This document shows, one piece after another, positions 55,968-64,000 of a stretch of DNA of 64,000 bases. Each line of letters opens with the position of its first letter. Position 1 is the first letter of the stretch. Under the pieces are notes generated by a model that was not told where the DNA came from, searched no databases, and worked only from the letters and a program-made list of their open reading frames with translations. The translations under genes and the position numbers were made by a program. The stretch covers positions 248,001 through 312,000 of the forward strand of contig NZ_JAMOZL010000003.1 of the NCBI RefSeq assembly GCF_023667495.1, read 5' to 3'. This DNA comes from Dyadobacter sp. MSC1_007. Lineage in GTDB: Bacteria; Bacteroidota; Bacteroidia; Cytophagales; Spirosomataceae.

Positions 55968-56814
55968 ATGCCCCTACTATTCCCCGGAACATCTCGCGCG
56001 CTTTCTGAAATTCCACCAGGTCTATCTGTAAAAGCTCCTTTTGTTCCTTCGCAAAATCGATAAGCCGCTCAGTAGGCATATTGCCGACCAGGTCATCCTG
56101 GGCCATCGGGCAGCCGCCGTAGCCAAGCAATGCACCGTCGAAACGGCGGCATCCGGCTGCATATGCGGCTACTACTTTGGTATTCCATGTGTCGGCAGGC
56201 GTGTGGAAATGTGCCCCGAATTCGAAATCCGGGAATTGCTGGTTGAGTGTAGAAAATAGCAAGGTGATGTCCTGAATATCCGCGACGCCCACGGTGTCGG
56301 CCAGTGAAAACGTTGTTACTCCCAATTTTCCCAGCTTTTCCACCCATTCCATCACAATGGAGGTGTTCCACACATCGCCATAAGGATTTCCAAAACCCAT
56401 TGAAATATAGATCACCAGTTCCTTCTCATGCCTTTCACAGAGCGCAGCGATGCGTTTCACACGTTCGAATGATTCTGCGATGGTGGAATTCGCATTGCGG
56501 TTCTGGAAAGTTTCGGAAATAGAGAATGGGTAACCAAGGTCATCGATCGCTTCGAATTGGCATGCTTCCTCCGCCCCACGCTCATTGGCGACGATAGCCA
56601 GCAGTCTTGTATTCGTAGTTGAAACATCTAGCTGATCTGCGATCAACGCCGTGTCGCTCACCTGAGGCATCGCTTTTGGAGAAACAAAACTACCAAAGTC
56701 AATGGTATCGAACCCCACCCGCAACAACTGGTTCAGGTAGGCTATTTTTATCCCTGTGGGAATAAATGGGTGGAAACCCTGCCAGGCGTCACGAGGGCAT
56801 TCGATGAGTTTCAT
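55966..56814 (-). CDS. Hydroxymethylglutaryl-CoA lyase-like enzyme
   Basis: A 282-aa TIM-barrel enzyme with start at the ATG at 56814 (MKLIECPRDAWQG); the frame extends to 56904 into a repeat region. It resembles HMG-CoA lyase: the PRD motif, GFDTIDFGSFVSPKAMPQVS, SLADTVGVAD, metal-binding HFH at about 210, and GGCPMAQDDLVGNMPTE with the catalytic Cys. Differences from the classic enzyme: PRDGLQNE reads PRDAWQGF, HCHD reads HFHT, and the Cys loop has three more polar residues. It may act on another acyl-CoA. It lies beside a sugar epimerase on the same strand. Confidence 0.82.
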   Translation of the reverse strand: MKLIECPRDAWQGFHPFIPTGIKIAYLNQLLRVGFDTIDFGSFVSPKAMPQVSDTALIADQLDVSTTNTRLLAIVANERGAEEACQFEAIDDLGYPFSISETFQNRNANSTIAESFERVKRIAALCERHEKELVIYISMGFGNPYGDVWNTSIVMEWVEKLGKLGVTTFSLADTVGVADIQDITLLFSTLNQQFPDFEFGAHFHTPADTWNTKVVAAYAAGCRRFDGALLGYGGCPMAQDDLVGNMPTERLIDFAKEQKELLQIDLVEFQKAREMFRGIVGA

Positions 56815-56840
56815 TGTTCCAATGATTGAATGAGTGAATG

Positions 56841-56884
56841 AGTCCGCCGTGGAACGGGAATGATTCCGCCGCGGAACGGCAATG
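56841..56884. repeat. Tandem 22-bp repeat upstream of the lyase gene
   Basis: Two adjacent units (56841-56862, 56863-56884) identical at 19 of 22 bases; the second contains the inverted repeat TTCCGC-C-GCGGAA. It lies 27-70 nt before the start codon of the minus-strand lyase, so it could be a binding site. Confidence 0.65.
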
Positions 56885-56895
56885 GGATACGCCTG

Positions 56896-56951
56896 AAAAA
56901 ACAAAGACTGTAACCAGGTAGTTCTTTAACTACTGATTACAGTCTTTGTTT
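56896..56951 (-). terminator. Intrinsic terminator after the epimerase gene
   Basis: A 15-bp outer stem (56899-56913 with 56937-56951) with an inner 6-bp stem (GTAGTT/AACTAC), then TTTTTT on the minus strand. It ends the epimerase gene and separates it from the lyase. Confidence 0.88.
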
Positions 56952-56965
56952 AATTTAAAAAACGG

Positions 56966-58027
56966 TTATTTAAGGATCGGAGCGAGGTCGGCTTCGTTTG
57001 CTTTAAGCCATTCGGTGATCTCTTCTACGATCTGGCGGATGCCGATTTTAGGTTCCCAGCCGGTTAATGCAGTGACTTTTGTGTTGTCGGTCACGTAAAG
57101 ACGGATATCGGCGGTCCTGTTTTCGGGGACCACTTTAATAGGGATGGTTTTGCCTGTTACCTCCTGGCATACTTTGGTAAGCTCCTGTAAAGATGCGCTG
57201 CTTTGGAGACCACCGCCGGCATTCAGTATTTCGCCGTTCACTTTGTCGAGATTATGAAGCTGCCAGTCGATTAGATTGTATAGGTCGGCCACGTGCAGCA
57301 TGTCGCGGATTTGTTTTCCGGTTCCGCCGTACCCGAAATAGCCAAGCTGCTGTTCGAAGTAATGTTTCGCGATCCAGAGCACCATCACACCCTGGTCGAC
57401 TTTGCCCATTTGCCATGGACCAGTGATCACGCCGCAACGGTTGATCACCGTTTTGAGATGGTAAAACTCATTGTATTCCTGAATGATCAGCTCCGAAGCG
57501 AGCTTAGTCGTGCCATACAAGGACCGGGCGCCATTCAAAGGGAAATCTTCGGCGATACCTTTTGAGGATACTCCCGGAACGGGCTGATCATCGGAAAGTG
57601 CAAAACGCGTTTCCTCTTCCACGAAATTCAACGTTTCAATGGTCTTGATAGGATAAACCCGGCTAGTAGAAAGAAAGATAAAGCCAGCTTTGTGTTTCAG
57701 AGCATAATTGAGGCAGTTTACAGTGCCTACCAGATTGGTATTGATCAGGTAATCGGGCGTACCATCGAGTCCGGCCAATACCGAAGGTTCGGCAGATGCT
57801 TCGATCACCGTGTCGACGGCGGGAATGCTGTCAAAATCCTCTTTATTACGAATATCACCATGCACGAACTCCACGCCTGCCTTTTTGAGCCTGCTGAGGT
57901 TCAGTTCCGATCCGCGCCTTTTGAGGTTATCGAGCGCATAAACCTGGTAATCAGGATAATTTGTTTTTAAAGCTATGGCCAGCGAAGAGCCTACAAAACC
58001 GGCCCCACCGGTGATCAAAATTTTCAT
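56966..58027 (-). CDS. NAD-dependent sugar-nucleotide epimerase (CDP-paratose 2-epimerase-like)
   Basis: A 353-aa extended short-chain dehydrogenase. Rossmann motif ILITGGAGFVGSSLA, then FLSTSRVYP (Ser), and the catalytic YGTTKLASE (Tyr-x-x-x-Lys). The segment RCGVITGPWQMGKVDQGVM and GTGKQIRDMLHVADL resemble CDP-tyvelose/paratose 2-epimerases more than UDP-galactose epimerase; the substrate is not proven. It probably feeds surface polysaccharide or glycan synthesis. A -7 box (TAACTTTG) lies 48 nt upstream. Confidence 0.88.
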   Translation of the reverse strand: MKILITGGAGFVGSSLAIALKTNYPDYQVYALDNLKRRGSELNLSRLKKAGVEFVHGDIRNKEDFDSIPAVDTVIEASAEPSVLAGLDGTPDYLINTNLVGTVNCLNYALKHKAGFIFLSTSRVYPIKTIETLNFVEEETRFALSDDQPVPGVSSKGIAEDFPLNGARSLYGTTKLASELIIQEYNEFYHLKTVINRCGVITGPWQMGKVDQGVMVLWIAKHYFEQQLGYFGYGGTGKQIRDMLHVADLYNLIDWQLHNLDKVNGEILNAGGGLQSSASLQELTKVCQEVTGKTIPIKVVPENRTADIRLYVTDNTKVTALTGWEPKIGIRQIVEEITEWLKANEADLAPILK

Positions 58028-58074
58028 AAATCAGTTTTTAAGATTAATCGGAATGTGTGGTGACGTACAAAAAC

Positions 58075-58082
58075 CAAAGTTA
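58075..58082 (-). promoter_or_regulatory. Probable epimerase promoter -7 box
   Basis: TAACTTTG on the minus strand, 48 nt before the epimerase ATG. The -33 region is not a clear match. Confidence 0.5.
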
Positions 58083-58174
58083 GGACATTCAGATGAACCG
58101 GCGACGCTACATTATATAATTACCATTTGATTCTTTTGTGTTTTTATTAAATGATCCGAATAAATTATTTAATT

Positions 58175-58182
58175 TACATTTG
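58175..58182 (+). promoter_or_regulatory. Probable promoter -7 box of the 58280 operon
   Basis: TACATTTG fits TAnnTTTG, 97 nt before the first gene of the TonB/DUF4249 operon. The rest of the 252-nt divergent spacer is AT-rich, with no other signal. Confidence 0.5.
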
Positions 58183-58279
58183 AAGTATGTAACTTATGTT
58201 CACTTCTTTAAGTACGACACCCCGGTACTGCAACAAGTCGATAGCCTTTGAACATATTGAATAAAAACCAGTAGCGTAG

Positions 58280-59011
58280 ATGCGTATTTTTACCATTGTA
58301 TTACTTTGTGCTGCCTTTCTTTCTGCGGAATCCTACGGGCAGGGCGCATCGGCAGCGGCTTCGTCGGCACGCGATGTGGCTGCATATCCTGTATCGCTTT
58401 ACAAAGAAGCGACTGCACAGTCACAAAACCTCTATAACGGGCGACAGTATTACGTGTACGACGCAAGAATGGAGGAGCACCAGTTCTTCGAACAGCGAAG
58501 GTGGCAAAAAGCCATGGTCCTTTACGACGGCCAGCAGTTCGACAGCATTCCATTGCTTTATGATATTTTCAAGGACGAGGTCGTGATCCGGCATTTCAAC
58601 GGAGATCATATCCTGCTTCAAACGGTAAAAGTCGATTCTTTTGTTGTAAATGACCATCATTTCGCAAGACTGGAAGCCGGTAAGGATATTAATCCCCAGA
58701 TGCGGACGGGTTTTTATGATATTTTGTACAATGGGCGCTCCCGCTTGATTGCGCGCAGGAGCAAGCAGCGACAGGAGAAGATCGTCGATAAGGCTGTTAT
58801 CGCCTATTATCCTCAAAAGAATTTCTTTTATGTGCTCAAAGATGGCCGGTACCACTCGGTCCATACCAAAAAGTCGGCCTTGAACCTTTTTCCGACCTAC
58901 AAGAGGGAGTTTCGTAAAGTACTGAGGGATAACAAGATCAAGTTCCGGAAAAACCGGGAAGTTGCCATTGCCAGAATTGTCGCCACCTACGACGAATTAG
59001 CCAAACCATGA
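58280..59011 (+). CDS. Secreted protein of unknown function, operon leader
   Basis: A 243-aa protein with signal peptide (IVLLCAAFLSAESYGQG). The mature part starts with an Ala/Ser-rich stretch, then a beta-rich region (GRQYYVYDARMEEHQFF, MVLYDGQQFDSIPLLYDIF) and a basic C-terminus (YKREFRKVLRDNKIKFRKN). No family recognised. Its stop overlaps the start of the TonB receptor by 4 nt (ATGA), so the two are translated together and probably work together at the envelope. Confidence 0.8.
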   Translation: MRIFTIVLLCAAFLSAESYGQGASAAASSARDVAAYPVSLYKEATAQSQNLYNGRQYYVYDARMEEHQFFEQRRWQKAMVLYDGQQFDSIPLLYDIFKDEVVIRHFNGDHILLQTVKVDSFVVNDHHFARLEAGKDINPQMRTGFYDILYNGRSRLIARRSKQRQEKIVDKAVIAYYPQKNFFYVLKDGRYHSVHTKKSALNLFPTYKREFRKVLRDNKIKFRKNREVAIARIVATYDELAKP

Positions 59012-61779
59012 AGATATTTCTACCCTTACTCTTTCTGACTTGCTTCCTCCTGACGTCCCAAAGCTCCCAGGCGCAGAATCTCACGGGGCAAAAAATAAGC
59101 ATCCGGCTAGATTCGGCCCGGTTTGATGAATTTGTCAAGCAGGTAGAGGCTCAATCCGGCTATTACTTTTACTATGATCCAAGCAGGTTTGATAGCCTTA
59201 CACTCGATCTCAATGTGAAAGACCTTTCGCTCCGCGAAATCCTCGACCAGGTGTTCAAAGGCTCCGAATTTGAATATTCCATCGATTTGCAAAAGCGGAT
59301 TTACATTACCGAGGGCCAGAAGATCATTACACAACTTATCCCGGGACTTTTTAATCCGGACAGGCTGGGCGAAAGCGACTCCATTGTTTATGCCGGGCCT
59401 GAAAGTGATATAAAGGAAAAGCTTTTGTCGTCCGCCGAAAGCAAACTTCACGAAATAGGGATCAGGAAACACCGGATTACACCCGGAAATTCAACGATAA
59501 CAGGTTATGTACGGAATGCCGTAACCGGGGAACCGGTAATTGGTGCAGCAGTATTTATTACTTCCCCGTCCATCGGCGTCACTACGGACGCGCTTGGGTT
59601 ATACGCGCTCACGATCCCACGCGGAAAGCAGATTATACACATTAAAAGTACCGGAATGCGGGAGACACAGCGCCAGATCGTGCTGTATTCTGATGGTAAG
59701 CTGGACATCGAAATGCGCGAAAGCGTGATTGCATTGAAGGAAGTATCCGTGAAAGCCGGAATGGATAAAAATGTGGTCGGCACGCAAATGGGGACCGTTA
59801 AGCTGACGATCAAAAACCTCAAACAAGTTCCTACGGTATTTGGGGAAACGGATTTGCTGCGTACTGTGCTTACGCTGCCAGGCATTAAGTCGGTCGGAGA
59901 GAACAGCACCGGTTTGAACGTGCGCGGAGGCTCGGTCGATCAGAATTTGATCCAGTATAATGATGCGGTCATTTATAATCCTTCCCACCTTTTCGGGTTT
60001 TTCTCTGCATTCAATCCGGATGTATTGCGGGATGTTGAGCTTTATAAAAGTACGATCCCGTCCAAATTCGGTGGCAGACTGGCTTCGGTGCTTGATATCA
60101 ACAGCCGGGACGGTAATAAGAAGAAATTTGTGGCTTCGGGCGGCATCGGGCTCGTTACCGGCAGGCTTACGCTCGAAGGGCCGCTGATCAAAGATAAAAC
60201 TTCATTCCTTCTTGGAGGCCGGTCTACCTATTCTAACTGGGTGATCAAGGCGTTGGATAATCCGAACTATAACAAAAGTTCGGCCTCATTTTACGACGTT
60301 AACCTGCATTTAAGCCACGAGATTAACGAAAAGAACAGCTTATTCCTGACCGGCTACATCAGCGACGACCGCTTCAAGTTGTACGGAGATACGCTTTACG
60401 CTTATCAAAACCAGCTCGGCTCCATTAAATGGAAGCATACTTTCAATTCAAGGCTTTATGGAGTGCTTACCGCAGCGCATACCAAGTACCAGTATGCCAT
60501 GGAAGCACAAGGTCTGCCGCTCAACTCTTTCGATCTTAAATTCGATATCAATCAATCTAATTTCAAGGCCGATTTGAGCTATAACCTTCATCCTAAGCAC
60601 ACGCTGGATTTTGGTTTAAGCACAATCTATTATAAACTTCATCCCGGCTCATTTAAGCCACGCGGTGCCGAATCGCTGATCATTCCGGATGAACTGGAAG
60701 CCGAACAGGCCACAGAAAGCGCCATTTACCTGGAAGACAAGTTCGAAGTAAACCCGCGCCTGTCCATTACGGCGGGTATTCGTTATTCATTCTTCCAATA
60801 TCTGGGACCAAAGACGGTCAATACCTATCTGCCTGGCTTCCCGATCGATTACATTTACCAGGAAGGCGTGCAGGAGTACAAATCCGGGAAAAAGATCAAG
60901 ACTTACGGCGGGCCGGAATATCGGGCTTCAGTGCGATACAGCGTTTTTGACAATTTGTCTTTGAAAGTCAGCTACAACACATTGCGCCAGTACATTCACT
61001 TGCTTACCAACACGATGACAGTGTCCCCTACGGATATCTGGAAACTGAGCGATACATTCATCAAGCCGCAGATTGGAGACCAGTTATCGGTAGGGTTATA
61101 CCGGAATTTCAGGGGTAACAAAATTGAAGTTTCATTGGAAGGCTATTATAAGAACATCAATAACTTCCTTGATTACAAGGGTGGCGATTCGCTCATCATG
61201 AACCATAATATCGAAGCCGCCGTGCTTAATACGAAGGCAAAGGCTTATGGAGTCGAATTCATGATTAAGAAAATGACTGGTAAACTGAACGGCTGGCTTG
61301 GCTATACCTACGCCCGGACCTTGCTGCGGGCGGTCGACCGTGATTCGCCGGATGCACCCAACGACGGTAATTTCTACCCGAGCAACTACGATAAGCCACA
61401 TGATTTTACATTGATTTCAAACTATCGCTTTTCACACCGGTTTAGCCTTTCTTTCAACTTTACTTACAGCACGGGACGGCCGTACACACCGCCAATCGGC
61501 AAGTACATGATCGATGGTTCTCAACGGGTTTATTATGCCGATCGCAACCAGTTCAGGATCCCGGATTACTACCGGACCGACCTGGCTATGAATATTGAGG
61601 GGAATCATAAGATCAAAAAACTGGCGCACAGCTCGTGGACGCTTGCGGTTTATAATCTTTTGGGAAGGAAAAACCCTACGTCTGTATATTTCCAGACAGT
61701 TGGCGGACGTGTAAGCGGTTACCAACTTTCTATTTTCGGCCAGCCGATCCCGACGATCACCTACAATTTTAGATTTTAG
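59008..61779 (+). CDS. TonB-dependent receptor with STN domain
   Basis: A 923-aa outer-membrane receptor. A signal peptide (LLFLTCFLLTSQSSQAQ) is followed by a secretin/TonB N-terminal domain (about 28-78, ISIRLDSARFDEFVKQVE, then LREILDQVFKGSEFEY), a carboxypeptidase-regulatory domain (about 160-250, GYVRNAVTGEPVIGAAVF), the plug (about 260-370, LNVRGGSVDQNLIQYNDAVI) and a barrel ending ITYNFRF. An STN domain often means signalling to an anti-sigma factor, but none is encoded in the window. Two DUF4249 lipoproteins follow. Substrate unknown. Confidence 0.95.
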   Translation: MKIFLPLLFLTCFLLTSQSSQAQNLTGQKISIRLDSARFDEFVKQVEAQSGYYFYYDPSRFDSLTLDLNVKDLSLREILDQVFKGSEFEYSIDLQKRIYITEGQKIITQLIPGLFNPDRLGESDSIVYAGPESDIKEKLLSSAESKLHEIGIRKHRITPGNSTITGYVRNAVTGEPVIGAAVFITSPSIGVTTDALGLYALTIPRGKQIIHIKSTGMRETQRQIVLYSDGKLDIEMRESVIALKEVSVKAGMDKNVVGTQMGTVKLTIKNLKQVPTVFGETDLLRTVLTLPGIKSVGENSTGLNVRGGSVDQNLIQYNDAVIYNPSHLFGFFSAFNPDVLRDVELYKSTIPSKFGGRLASVLDINSRDGNKKKFVASGGIGLVTGRLTLEGPLIKDKTSFLLGGRSTYSNWVIKALDNPNYNKSSASFYDVNLHLSHEINEKNSLFLTGYISDDRFKLYGDTLYAYQNQLGSIKWKHTFNSRLYGVLTAAHTKYQYAMEAQGLPLNSFDLKFDINQSNFKADLSYNLHPKHTLDFGLSTIYYKLHPGSFKPRGAESLIIPDELEAEQATESAIYLEDKFEVNPRLSITAGIRYSFFQYLGPKTVNTYLPGFPIDYIYQEGVQEYKSGKKIKTYGGPEYRASVRYSVFDNLSLKVSYNTLRQYIHLLTNTMTVSPTDIWKLSDTFIKPQIGDQLSVGLYRNFRGNKIEVSLEGYYKNINNFLDYKGGDSLIMNHNIEAAVLNTKAKAYGVEFMIKKMTGKLNGWLGYTYARTLLRAVDRDSPDAPNDGNFYPSNYDKPHDFTLISNYRFSHRFSLSFNFTYSTGRPYTPPIGKYMIDGSQRVYYADRNQFRIPDYYRTDLAMNIEGNHKIKKLAHSSWTLAVYNLLGRKNPTSVYFQTVGGRVSGYQLSIFGQPIPTITYNFRF

Positions 61780-61792
61780 AAACTGGGCGGCT

Positions 61793-62923
61793 ATGAAATA
61801 TTCCTTCTTAAAATTCGGCTTTTTAGCACTAATGCTCCTGGTGGATAGTTGTATCCAGCCTTTTTCACCACCTGAAGTTAATTCGGATGAAAATTACCTG
61901 GTAGTCGATGGTTTTTTAAATGTAAGTGGAAACGACACAAGCCGCATTGAGCTGCGGAGAACCCAAAACGTAAACGAAGCCGCAGGCCCAACCATCGAAC
62001 GCGGCGCCAAGCTGACCGCCGAGGAGGAAGGTGGAGAGGTATTTAATTTCACGGAATCTCGGCCCGGCGTGTATGTTCTGCCACCGCGTGTGTACAATGT
62101 ATCGGGTAAATACCGGATCAGGATCAGGACTTCGAACGCGCAGGAATACCTTTCGGAGTTTGTCGCTGTGAGCCAGACGCCGCCGATCGACAGCCTTACT
62201 TACAAGGTCGATAATTTTCAAAAGGCCGTAATATTCTACGTCAATACCCATGACCCACAGAATAAGACGCAGTTTTACCGCTGGAAATTTGATGAAACAT
62301 GGGAGTATCAGGCCCCTTATTATTCCGCTCTTGAGCTGGTAAATGATACAGTGGTGGTCAGGAAGGAAAATATCAATAAATGTTGGGGCAGACAGAATTC
62401 GGGAAGCATTCTGCTGGGCAGCACAGTGAGGCTTTCCAGCGATATTATCAAGGATTTGCCACTCAACACCGTGCCGATTTCTACCAATAAACTTTACATT
62501 AAATACAGTATCCTCGTAAGGCAATACGGCCTGTCGAGGCAGGCATTCGAGTATTGGACGGATCTTGCTAAAACAACCCAGGGAACAGGGAGCCTTTTCG
62601 ACCCGCTTCCATCGCAGGTAACAGGAAATATCAAAAATACAGCTGACCCGAAAGACCTGGTTTTTGGCTATTTCAGTGCATCTACCGAGCAAACAAAGCG
62701 GCTAACCGTTATGCCCAAGCTGGGTATATTTCCGAGATGTGTGGAACAGGATACGATACCGATCAAATGTCCCCCACGTGACGATTACGAATGTGCAGGG
62801 AACACAGCCAAAATGCTGCTGACTTATTACGGATTCCGTTCCGACTCGGTGTTGGTGGCGCCACAGTCCTGTGCAGATTGCAGGTTGGAAGGTGGCAACA
62901 CGATACGGCCCTCTTTTTGGTAA
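61793..62923 (+). CDS. DUF4249-domain lipoprotein, first copy
   Basis: A 376-aa lipoprotein with lipobox MLLVDSCIQP (Cys about 20). The DUF4249 domain begins PFSPPEVNSDENYLVVDGFL and contains SQTPPIDSLTYKV, YRWKFDETWEYQAPYYS, KYSILVRQYGLSRQAFEYW and GTGSLFDPLPSQVTGNI. DUF4249 proteins are typically encoded beside TonB receptors in Bacteroidota; they are presumed surface partners. It is 13 nt after the receptor and about 19 nt before a second copy. Confidence 0.92.
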   Translation: MKYSFLKFGFLALMLLVDSCIQPFSPPEVNSDENYLVVDGFLNVSGNDTSRIELRRTQNVNEAAGPTIERGAKLTAEEEGGEVFNFTESRPGVYVLPPRVYNVSGKYRIRIRTSNAQEYLSEFVAVSQTPPIDSLTYKVDNFQKAVIFYVNTHDPQNKTQFYRWKFDETWEYQAPYYSALELVNDTVVVRKENINKCWGRQNSGSILLGSTVRLSSDIIKDLPLNTVPISTNKLYIKYSILVRQYGLSRQAFEYWTDLAKTTQGTGSLFDPLPSQVTGNIKNTADPKDLVFGYFSASTEQTKRLTVMPKLGIFPRCVEQDTIPIKCPPRDDYECAGNTAKMLLTYYGFRSDSVLVAPQSCADCRLEGGNTIRPSFW

Positions 62924-62942
62924 TGATTTGATTTGAAAAACA

Positions 62943-64000
62943 GTGAACAACTTCATCAAAAAAGCTAACGATTTAAGGGTATTCGGCAAAAGCGCAACCA
63001 GGCGCTTGGTCGCTTGTGTCTGCGTGGTCGGGGTCGCGATGGCTATTAACAGTTGTATCGAACCCTTTTCTCCGCCTGAGGTGAGCAATCCGGGGACTTA
63101 TCTGGTCGTGGATGGCTTTCTGAATGTGAATGGCGATACAAGCAACATCAGGCTGAGCCATACGCAGGGCGTAAACGACGGTAAACAAGTCGTTACGGAG
63201 GATGGGGCGTCCATCACGGTAGAGGCGGAGAATGGCGAGACTTATACATTTAATCCCGCAGGTAAAGGGCTTTATCGCTTGCCGCCGACCTCATTTGATC
63301 AGGAAACCAAATACAAGTTGCGGATCAGAAGGGTGGATGGCAGTGAATATGAATCCGCTTTCGTAACAGTAAGCAAAACACCGCCGATCGACAGTGTCGG
63401 ATACAGGGTGGATCAAGGCCGTAACGCAGTGATCGTGCAGGTGAATGCACACGACGCGACCAATGCAACACGGTTTTACCGGTGGAGCTTTGAAGAAACC
63501 TATGAATACCGGATGCCCTATTATTCCGGCCTGGTCCGCGATATTCCCAATAAAGCGATCACTCCGCGGTCCGACAATATCAATGTGTGCTGGCGGACCC
63601 TGGAATCGAAGGACATTAAACTGGGATCCACGATCAAACTTAGCCAGGATGTTATCAAGGATTTGCCGATTAATATCATCGATATCGGGACCAACAAGCT
63701 TTATTTCGGCTACTCGATCCTGGTGAAGCAATATGGTTTGACGCGTGAAGCTTTTGAGTACTGGACCGATCTTGCCAAAACGACCCAGGGGACAGGAAGC
63801 CTTTTTGATCCGCAGCCCTCGCAGGTGACCGGTAATATTCGAAACAAGGCAGATGCGAAGGAACTTGTTTTTGGCTATTTCAGCGCAGCGCAGGAACAGA
63901 AGAAGCGGATTTTCATCAAAGAAACACTGGGTGCTTATCCCCGCTGCACAGCACCGGATACCCTGGAATTCAAGGATGCCCTGGGAGGGAGCAGTGTTTT
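62943..64000 (+). CDS. DUF4249-domain lipoprotein, second copy, partial (3' end cut)
   Basis: Read from the sequence: start GTG at 62943 (a TGA lies 9 nt upstream in frame), about 352 codons open to the window edge. The product starts with a long basic leader and lipobox VAMAINSC, then IEPFSPPEVSNPGTYLVVDG, SKTPPIDSVGYRV, YRWSFEETYEYRMPYYS, YSILVKQYGLTREAFEYW and GTGSLFDPQPSQVTGNI. It is a tandem duplicate of the preceding gene. The C-terminus is missing. Confidence 0.9.
   Translation, partial: MNNFIKKANDLRVFGKSATRRLVACVCVVGVAMAINSCIEPFSPPEVSNPGTYLVVDGFLNVNGDTSNIRLSHTQGVNDGKQVVTEDGASITVEAENGETYTFNPAGKGLYRLPPTSFDQETKYKLRIRRVDGSEYESAFVTVSKTPPIDSVGYRVDQGRNAVIVQVNAHDATNATRFYRWSFEETYEYRMPYYSGLVRDIPNKAITPRSDNINVCWRTLESKDIKLGSTIKLSQDVIKDLPINIIDIGTNKLYFGYSILVKQYGLTREAFEYWTDLAKTTQGTGSLFDPQPSQVTGNIRNKADAKELVFGYFSAAQEQKKRIFIKETLGAYPRCTAPDTLEFKDALGGSSV

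Overview
The window is a chromosomal segment of a Bacteroidota bacterium, most likely a Cytophagales member of the Dyadobacter/Spirosoma kind. The phylum call rests on several things seen here: promoters of the TTTG-N19-TAnnTTTG type in front of ribosomal genes, few Shine-Dalgarno sites, an outer-membrane protein with the type IX secretion PorE domain order, TonB-dependent receptors followed by DUF4249 lipoproteins, two adjacent OmpH/Skp genes after bamA, and LytS/LytTR signalling. The genus is inference. No tRNA, rRNA, CRISPR array, insertion sequence or prophage gene was seen.

Region 1 (1-6380, almost all minus strand) holds a cut-off membrane coiled-coil protein, a lemA-TPM-TPM operon, a shortened DASH-type photolyase/cryptochrome and a PorE-like lipoprotein. 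Region 2 (6381-25591, plus) is the complete str-S10-spc-alpha ribosomal superoperon: rpsL-rpsG, fusA, rpsJ, then rplC to rpsN, rpsH to rpsD, and rpoA-rplQ, with secY, map, infA and rpmJ in the usual place. Intrinsic terminators and fresh promoters divide it into several transcription units. Region 3 (25742-30356) carries carA, eno, a DivIC/FtsB protein and gpmI.

Region 4 (30444-37946) mixes lipoproteins and housekeeping genes: a paralogue of the first coiled-coil gene, a PPK2 kinase, rdgB, an FKBP lipoprotein, a DHH phosphoesterase, ndk, a fasciclin lipoprotein and a DUF1080 protein. Region 5 (38076-43166) is a possible signalling locus: a TonB receptor, a secreted helical protein, a sensor kinase fused to N-terminal pentapeptide repeats, and a LytTR regulator. 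Its first start codon lies inside a near-perfect 23-bp hairpin that also contains a promoter-like box. Region 6 (43485-50061) is envelope biogenesis: uppS, bamA, two skp-like genes and a large secreted protein of unknown function.

Region 7 (50097-58027) has lspA with a strongly acidic tail, proline dehydrogenase, a DAHP synthase/chorismate mutase fusion, an SGNH hydrolase, tdk, a conserved-looking unknown, an HMG-CoA lyase-like enzyme and a sugar-nucleotide epimerase. Region 8 (58280-end) is an uptake operon: a secreted unknown, a TonB receptor with an STN domain, and two tandem DUF4249 lipoproteins, the second cut by the window edge.

The best candidates for something undescribed are the hairpin/promoter at 38027-38088 with the locus it precedes, the pentapeptide sensor kinase, and the 31116-31238 segment bounded by two hairpins. 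Everything was read by eye; family names come from motif recognition, not database searches.
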